From the NCBI GenBank assembly GCA_965249225.1, contig CBDFLT010000007.1:186001-250000 (forward strand): a stretch of DNA of 64,000 nt, read 5' to 3'. A program made the position numbers and the translations under genes. The stretch's first letter is position 1. Each line of letters starts with the position of its first letter. The notes below the pieces were generated by a model. The model was not told where the DNA came from and did no database searches. It was given only the letters and a program-made list of their open reading frames with translations. Positions 59,786-64,000 of this stretch are shown piece after piece. The stretch is from CBDFLT01 sp965249225. Lineage in GTDB: Bacteria; Chloroflexota; Dehalococcoidia; Lucifugimonadales; G963668185.

Positions 59786-60952
59786 CTAAGACCTGTTTGC
59801 CACGAACTGGTTGATCCGCTCCAGGGCCTTCTCGATGTTCTCTGCCGAGTTGGCGAACGAGAAACGCACGTAGCCACGGCCGAACTCCCCGAACGCCTCG
59901 CCCGCGAGGGATGCGACCCCCGCCTGCTGCAGGAGATCATCGGCGAACTCACGGCTGGTCATACCCGTTTCCTCGATGTTAGGGAAGACGTAGAAGGCTC
60001 CTCCCGGCATCTGGCAGCGTATTCCACCGATGCTGTTTAGCCCGTTTACGATAAGGTCGCGCCGCTTCTTGAACTCCGCGACTATCTGGTGAGCGTCCTC
60101 CTGCGGGCCGTTCAGCGCTTCCAGGCAGGCCATCTGGGTGAAGCTGGCGGTACAGGAAGCGCTGTTGGTGATCAGGCGGCTGATGGGCTCCACGAGCTCC
60201 TGGGGCATCACACCGTAACCCGCGCGCCAGCCGGTCATGGCGTACGTCTTGGAGAAGCCGTCCAGGATAATAGTCCGCTCGGCAAGACCCGGAAACTGGG
60301 TGATGCTCTCATGCTGCCCCTCGTATAGAAAACGGCTGTAAATCTCGTCCGACAGGACAACGACGTCGTTCTTGTGCGCGAGCTCCGCCAGCGCCTCGAG
60401 GGAGTCTAGTCCCATTATGCTTCCGCAGGGGTTGTGGGGCGAGTTTACAATCATCAGCTTGGTCTTGGGCGATACCTGGCTGGTGACCTCCTCGATGTCT
60501 ACGCCGAAGTCCTTGGACTCGTAGAGCTTCATGGGAACAGGCACTCCCCCCACGAATCGGATCATCGACTCGTAGATCGGAAAACCGGGGTTGGGGTAGA
60601 GCACCTCGTCGCCCTCGTCTACCAGGGCGAGGATGGCGAAGAACATGATCGGCTTGCCCCCTGGCGTGATGACCACGTTGTCGCCCGACACCGATATATT
60701 CCTCGTACGGGCGACCTCCTGGGCGATGCGATTACGGACCTCGGGATAACCCGGCGAGGGGTTGTAGTGGGTGTAGCCGTTGCTCAGCGCATCCTTGGCC
60801 GCCTGTATGATATTGTTGGGGGTGTCGAAATCGGGCTCGCCGATCTCCAAATGGACCACGTCCATACCCTGTGCCTCCAGGGCCTTAGCCTTGACCAGGA
60901 CTTCGAAGGCCGTCTCCGTTCCCAGGCGACTCATACGCTCAGCCAACTTCAT
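59786..60952 (-). CDS. Class I/II pyridoxal-phosphate aminotransferase
   Basis: 388 residues from the ATG at 60950-60952, which has AGGGGAG upstream; the frame stays open 100 residues further without homology. VVHLEIGEPDFDTPNNI, YNPSPGYPEVR, NSPHNPCGSIMG, and the PLP lysine in DGFSKTYAMTGWRAGYG fit fold-type I aspartate/alanine-type aminotransferases. The exact amino acid is not set by the sequence. It is divergent from ispH. Confidence 0.92.
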   Translation of the reverse strand: MKLAERMSRLGTETAFEVLVKAKALEAQGMDVVHLEIGEPDFDTPNNIIQAAKDALSNGYTHYNPSPGYPEVRNRIAQEVARTRNISVSGDNVVITPGGKPIMFFAILALVDEGDEVLYPNPGFPIYESMIRFVGGVPVPMKLYESKDFGVDIEEVTSQVSPKTKLMIVNSPHNPCGSIMGLDSLEALAELAHKNDVVVLSDEIYSRFLYEGQHESITQFPGLAERTIILDGFSKTYAMTGWRAGYGVMPQELVEPISRLITNSASCTASFTQMACLEALNGPQEDAHQIVAEFKKRRDLIVNGLNSIGGIRCQMPGGAFYVFPNIEETGMTSREFADDLLQQAGVASLAGEAFGEFGRGYVRFSFANSAENIEKALERINQFVANRS

Positions 60953-61129
60953 TGCTCGCTCCCCTGGAAGGTATTTCAAAAGGCTCGGTGGCCGGTGGGT
61001 AGTATACACTGACGTGCCGGCTTTCGGAACAGATGGTGGATGGGTTCCGCCTCGGCGCGCCTTACACCGGGTGATGTGTGATAAAATCGCACTCAGGGGA
61101 AATCTCGGGTTTCTTCGGAGAACCGGTTT

Positions 61130-62029
61130 ATGAAAGTCTTTCTCGGCGTCCCGCGGGGCTTCTGCGCGGGGGTAGTAAGGGCGATAGATGTCGTCGAACT
61201 GGCGCTGAAGAAGTTCGGCGCACCGATCTATGTAAAACATCAGATCGTCCACAACCCTTATGTCGTGAAGTCGCTTGAGGACAAGGGCGCCATCACCGTG
61301 GAGGATGTGGAGGAGGTGCCTGAAGGCTCAACCGTGGTCTTTTCGGCGCACGGCTCGCCTCCCGAAGACTTTAGGAAGGCGGAGAACAGAGGCCTGCGCG
61401 TAATAGACGCCACCTGTCCGCTGGTGACCAAGGTACACAACGAGGCAAAAAAGTACGCCAAGGATGGGCGGAACCTAGTCCTGGTGGGCCACCGTGGACA
61501 CCAGGAGGTAAAAGGTTCCATGGGGCAAGCACCCATGTTCCTGGTGGATGACAGGGCGTCGAAGGAGCTGCCCGATTGGGAGCCCGACACCCCGATCGCC
61601 GTACTGACGCAGACGACTCTTTCGGTGGACGATACCCAGGACTCGATCGATCAGCTCCGCGAGCGCTTCGGCAATGTCGTCGTGCGCAACGACCTTTGCT
61701 ATGCGACCACGAATCGCCAGGCCGCCGTAAAGGAGTTGTGCCGGTGGGTCGACCTGGTCCTTGTCATCGGCGCCCCCAACAGCTCCAACTGCATGCGTCT
61801 GCGTGATGTTGCGGAGGCCAGCGGCGCGACCGCCTATCTCATTAACGGGCCCGAGGAGATGGAGCCCCGATGGCTTGACGGCCTGGAAGCGGTCGGCATC
61901 ACCTCTGGCGCGTCCACGCCCGAGCTGCTGGTTCAGGACGTAATTCGGGCCGTCGGGGCCGACGAAGTGGTTGCCATAGAAGGGATCAATGAAGACGTCA
62001 GCTTTGTGCTCCCTGTGGAGCTGAGGTAG
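61130..62029 (+). CDS. ispH: 4-hydroxy-3-methylbut-2-enyl diphosphate reductase
   Basis: Iron-sulfur enzyme for the last step of the MEP isoprenoid pathway, 299 residues. The three cluster cysteines are in VPRGFCAGVVRAI, VIDATCPLVTKVH and APNSSNCMRLRDV. VFSAHGSPP, GHRGHQEV and TQTTLSVDDTQ are further markers. No S1 fusion is present. The following geranylgeranyl reductase-like gene would use products of this pathway. Confidence 0.97.
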   Translation: MKVFLGVPRGFCAGVVRAIDVVELALKKFGAPIYVKHQIVHNPYVVKSLEDKGAITVEDVEEVPEGSTVVFSAHGSPPEDFRKAENRGLRVIDATCPLVTKVHNEAKKYAKDGRNLVLVGHRGHQEVKGSMGQAPMFLVDDRASKELPDWEPDTPIAVLTQTTLSVDDTQDSIDQLRERFGNVVVRNDLCYATTNRQAAVKELCRWVDLVLVIGAPNSSNCMRLRDVAEASGATAYLINGPEEMEPRWLDGLEAVGITSGASTPELLVQDVIRAVGADEVVAIEGINEDVSFVLPVELR

Positions 62030-62058
62030 CTGATCACTTGATCTTTTGTGGTGGGACC

Positions 62059-62080
62059 GTGTGGAGGCATCCGGCCACAC
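62059..62080 (+). terminator. Weak hairpin after ispH
   Basis: GTGTGG (62059-62064) pairs with CCACAC (62075-62080) across a 10-nt loop; no clear T-run follows. Confidence 0.3.
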
Positions 62081-62117
62081 ACCTTTGGATGGACGATCTA
62101 AGTCTCGACCGTGTGAC

Positions 62118-63347
62118 ATGCGCTACGACGTTATAGTTGTTGGAGCTGGCCCCGCAGGAAGCACCGCGGCCCGAGAGTGTGCCGACCGCGGGCTGGACGT
62201 GTTGCTGCTCGACAAGGCGGAGTTCCCCAGAGACAAGCCCTGCGGGGGAGCTGTCACCATCAATGCGGCACGTCTGCTGCCGTTTGACCTTGGGCCGGTG
62301 GTGGAGCGAGAGGTGTCGAGCATGTGTATAAGTTTGCGCCGGGGGCAGGAATTCACGCGATACTCGCCAGAGCACTTGGTGTTGCTCACGCAACGCTCAC
62401 GCCTGGATACTTTCCTTGTGGAGCGTGCTATCGAGTCCGCTGTTACCTTTCGCCAGCGTGCGCCCGTCCGGGAGGTCCTGCGGTACCCGTCACACGTGGT
62501 CGTCCGGGCGGGACGTGAATCGTTCGAGGGGAGTACCCTTGTGGCCGCTGATGGAGCCAATGGGATGACCGCTAAGTTGTCTGGCTTGACGATGAACATT
62601 TGCCATGGAATCGCTCTTGAGGGGAACATTACGCCGCCCAATGGCTTTCCCGAGAAGTGGGAACAGGCCATCGGCCTAGACCTGGGAGACCTTCCCGGCG
62701 GGTACGGCTGGATATTCCCCAAAGGGGACCATCTCAATATCGGAATCGGCGGTTGGCGATACGTGGCGCCCAAGCTCCGTGAACGCCTGGACGGGTTGGT
62801 TGACTCCTACGGCTACGATCCGAAGGGCCTGTGGGGCCTGCGGGGTTACCACCTGCCGATTCGATATCAGGACTCGGCGTTCGTTGACGGCAACGTACTG
62901 GTCGTTGGTGATGCTGCCGGCCTGATCGACCCGATGACAGGCGAGGGTATCACCATGGCTTTCAAGAGTGGACGTATAGCCGCTGAGCACCTGGCTGACT
63001 ATCTATCCAACGGGGCTAGGGACCTTCAGGGGTATGCCCGCGGCCTTGAACGAGAAGTACTGCCCGACCTCGCGGTCTCACGTAAGCTTCATGATCTGTT
63101 TCACCTTAGTCCGGGCCTGTTCATCGGGATCGAACGAAGAACTTCGATCCTATGGAAAGGCGTCCGCAACCTCCTGCTCGGCACACAGACGTACTGGGGA
63201 ATCAGAGGAAGGTTTGGGTTGATCTGGACGGTCGTGGAGTTCGTCTCCGATCTAGTGCGGACCACGCCGAGCCTACAGCGTAAGGCCGGCCTGCGAGACC
63301 CGGCCCCGCCGGAGCGGTTCTTCCTCGGGAGTACCCGGCATAGGTGA
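62118..63347 (+). CDS. Geranylgeranyl reductase-family FAD protein
   Basis: 409 residues from ATG 62118; the frame is open upstream without homology. The FAD Rossmann motif is MRYDVIVVGAGPAGSTAAR, then DKAEFPRDKPCGGAV, the central DGANGMTAKLSGL, and VVGDAAGLIDPMTGEGITMA for FAD. Such enzymes saturate isoprenoid chains (of lipids, chlorophyll or menaquinone) or do other flavin chemistry. Position after ispH favours isoprenoid substrates. Exact product unknown. Confidence 0.87.
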   Translation: MRYDVIVVGAGPAGSTAARECADRGLDVLLLDKAEFPRDKPCGGAVTINAARLLPFDLGPVVEREVSSMCISLRRGQEFTRYSPEHLVLLTQRSRLDTFLVERAIESAVTFRQRAPVREVLRYPSHVVVRAGRESFEGSTLVAADGANGMTAKLSGLTMNICHGIALEGNITPPNGFPEKWEQAIGLDLGDLPGGYGWIFPKGDHLNIGIGGWRYVAPKLRERLDGLVDSYGYDPKGLWGLRGYHLPIRYQDSAFVDGNVLVVGDAAGLIDPMTGEGITMAFKSGRIAAEHLADYLSNGARDLQGYARGLEREVLPDLAVSRKLHDLFHLSPGLFIGIERRTSILWKGVRNLLLGTQTYWGIRGRFGLIWTVVEFVSDLVRTTPSLQRKAGLRDPAPPERFFLGSTRHR

Positions 63348-63557
63348 GAGGCGCCTCCACGGTCGCGTTTCCCGGCGTCGGCCCAACATCTGGTGCATCA
63401 TACCCGCCTCAAGGCCCCATTGCTCCTCGACATCCCTCTTAGCGGGATTCAAGCTGTTTACCCTCAAGGGTCGTTTCGATATTCATTTTGGCATCGGGCT
63501 AGGGTGCTCATCTCCAGACAGACAGGGATTTTGCTATAGCCCGTGGAGAGTTCTTAG
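63348..63557. other. Intergenic region before comB
   Basis: About 210 bp with no ORF or RNA that I can support. GGAGAG lies 7-12 nt before the comB ATG. Confidence 0.4.
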
Positions 63558-64000
63558 ATGGAAGTAGTTTTGCGCAGCCTTGTGGAAGGCGCGCGCGAGG
63601 CGTCCGGCACAGTCATCGTCGTTGATGTATTCAGGTGCTTTACTACCGCGGCCGTGGCCTTTGCCCGTGGCGCCGACAAGATTGTCATGGTGGCCGAGGT
63701 GGACGAGGCGCTGGAGCTCCGCCGGCGGGGTGTTGGTGAGCTGTGCATGGGCGAGGTGGGCGGAATGCGGCCGGAAGGGTTTGACTACGGCAACTCACCG
63801 ACCGAGCTTTCACACGCCGATGTCGAGGGCAAGACGCTAATACAGTCGACGCGCGCGGGAACCGTGGGGATTACCGCCGTCCGCAACGCCGACCGGATTT
63901 ACGGAGCCGCTCTGGTGATTGCCGAGGCCACAGCACGGGCGGTGGAGCGCCGCAACCCTGAGCTGGTAACTATCGTAGCGATGGGGGCCGAGGGAAAGGT
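63558..64000 (+). CDS. comB: ComB-like 2-phosphosulfolactate phosphatase, 5' part
   Basis: The first 147 codons are seen; the gene runs out of the window. VIVVDVFRCFTTAAVAFARG, GVGELCMGEVGGMRPEGFDY, NSPTEL and TLIQSTRAGTVGI are ComB-family motifs. In methanogens ComB dephosphorylates 2-phosphosulfolactate on the coenzyme M route. In bacteria the family is common and may act in sulfolactate metabolism or be a general phosphatase. Identification to family is firm, function is inferred. Confidence 0.85.
   Translation, partial: MEVVLRSLVEGAREASGTVIVVDVFRCFTTAAVAFARGADKIVMVAEVDEALELRRRGVGELCMGEVGGMRPEGFDYGNSPTELSHADVEGKTLIQSTRAGTVGITAVRNADRIYGAALVIAEATARAVERRNPELVTIVAMGAEGK

Overview
The window is about 64 kb of gene-dense, fairly GC-rich chromosome, with no rRNA, tRNA, CRISPR array or transposase that I can see. 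Gene content points to a Chloroflexota bacterium of the Dehalococcoidia/SAR202 type. The clues are a short 610-620 residue IF-2, a MoeB/CysM sulfur-carrier style cysteine pathway, an HspR-DnaJ-Hsp20 heat-shock module, paired LLM-class (luciferase-like) flavin oxidoreductases, a Rex repressor, a split glycine decarboxylase (GcvPA/GcvPB) and a 46-residue DUF5679 zinc ribbon. The taxonomic call is inference.

Layout. 1-0.9 kb: end of a PolX/PHP DNA polymerase and an overlapping gene of unknown function. 1.1-6.4 kb, minus strand: valS, a frameshifted GerW/YtfJ-like membrane protein, coaBC and coaX. 6.6-7.0 kb: a candidate structured RNA between a good promoter and a strong terminator. 7.0-11.3 kb: sulfur transfer genes (MoeB-like E1, CysM-type cysteine synthase, rhodanese, persulfide dioxygenase-rhodanese fusion). 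11.3-15.5 kb: amidohydrolase, PH-domain membrane protein, hspR-dnaJ, and divergent hsp20. 15.7-19.7 kb: cobalamin adenosyltransferase and hisH-hisA-methyltransferase-hisF-hisIE. 19.8-28.3 kb, minus strand: translation and transcription genes (DUF1385, L31, L27, L21 with a repetitive basic tail, DUF5679, truB, rbfA, infB, ylxR/rnpM, nusA with an extra C-terminal domain). 28.6-31.6 kb: modABC and a DM13 remnant. 31.7-34.4 kb: HhH DNA glycosylase, pyrF, DUF951 and a bifunctional nuclease. 34.5-43.9 kb: the F1Fo ATP synthase operon, interrupted between atpD and atpC by a two-gene cassette. 43.9-49.1 kb: rex, gltA, a small zinc protein, a MidA-like methyltransferase, trmI and a selenocysteine peroxiredoxin. 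49.3-53.6 kb: gcvT-gcvH-gcvPA-gcvPB. 54.2-64 kb: ftsH, two LLM oxidoreductases, nadE, an aminotransferase, ispH, a geranylgeranyl reductase-like flavoprotein and a comB fragment.

Three observations stand out. First, a peroxiredoxin at 48689-49147 carries an in-frame TGA exactly at the peroxidatic cysteine position. It is followed at the right distance by a stem-loop that looks like a bacterial SECIS, so it is very probably a selenoprotein that standard gene callers would truncate. Second, a phosphoribosyltransferase plus DprA-like pair, resembling the ShosTA toxin-antitoxin/anti-phage system, sits inside the ATP synthase operon. It has its own promoter, overlapped by a perfect 8-bp inverted repeat. 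Third, ribosomal protein L21 and NusA both carry unusual C-terminal extensions; the L21 tail is a 24-residue tandem repeat.

Most of the rest is housekeeping with conventional operon logic: F1Fo ATP synthase, histidine and CoA synthesis, one-carbon (glycine cleavage) metabolism, protein quality control and translation.
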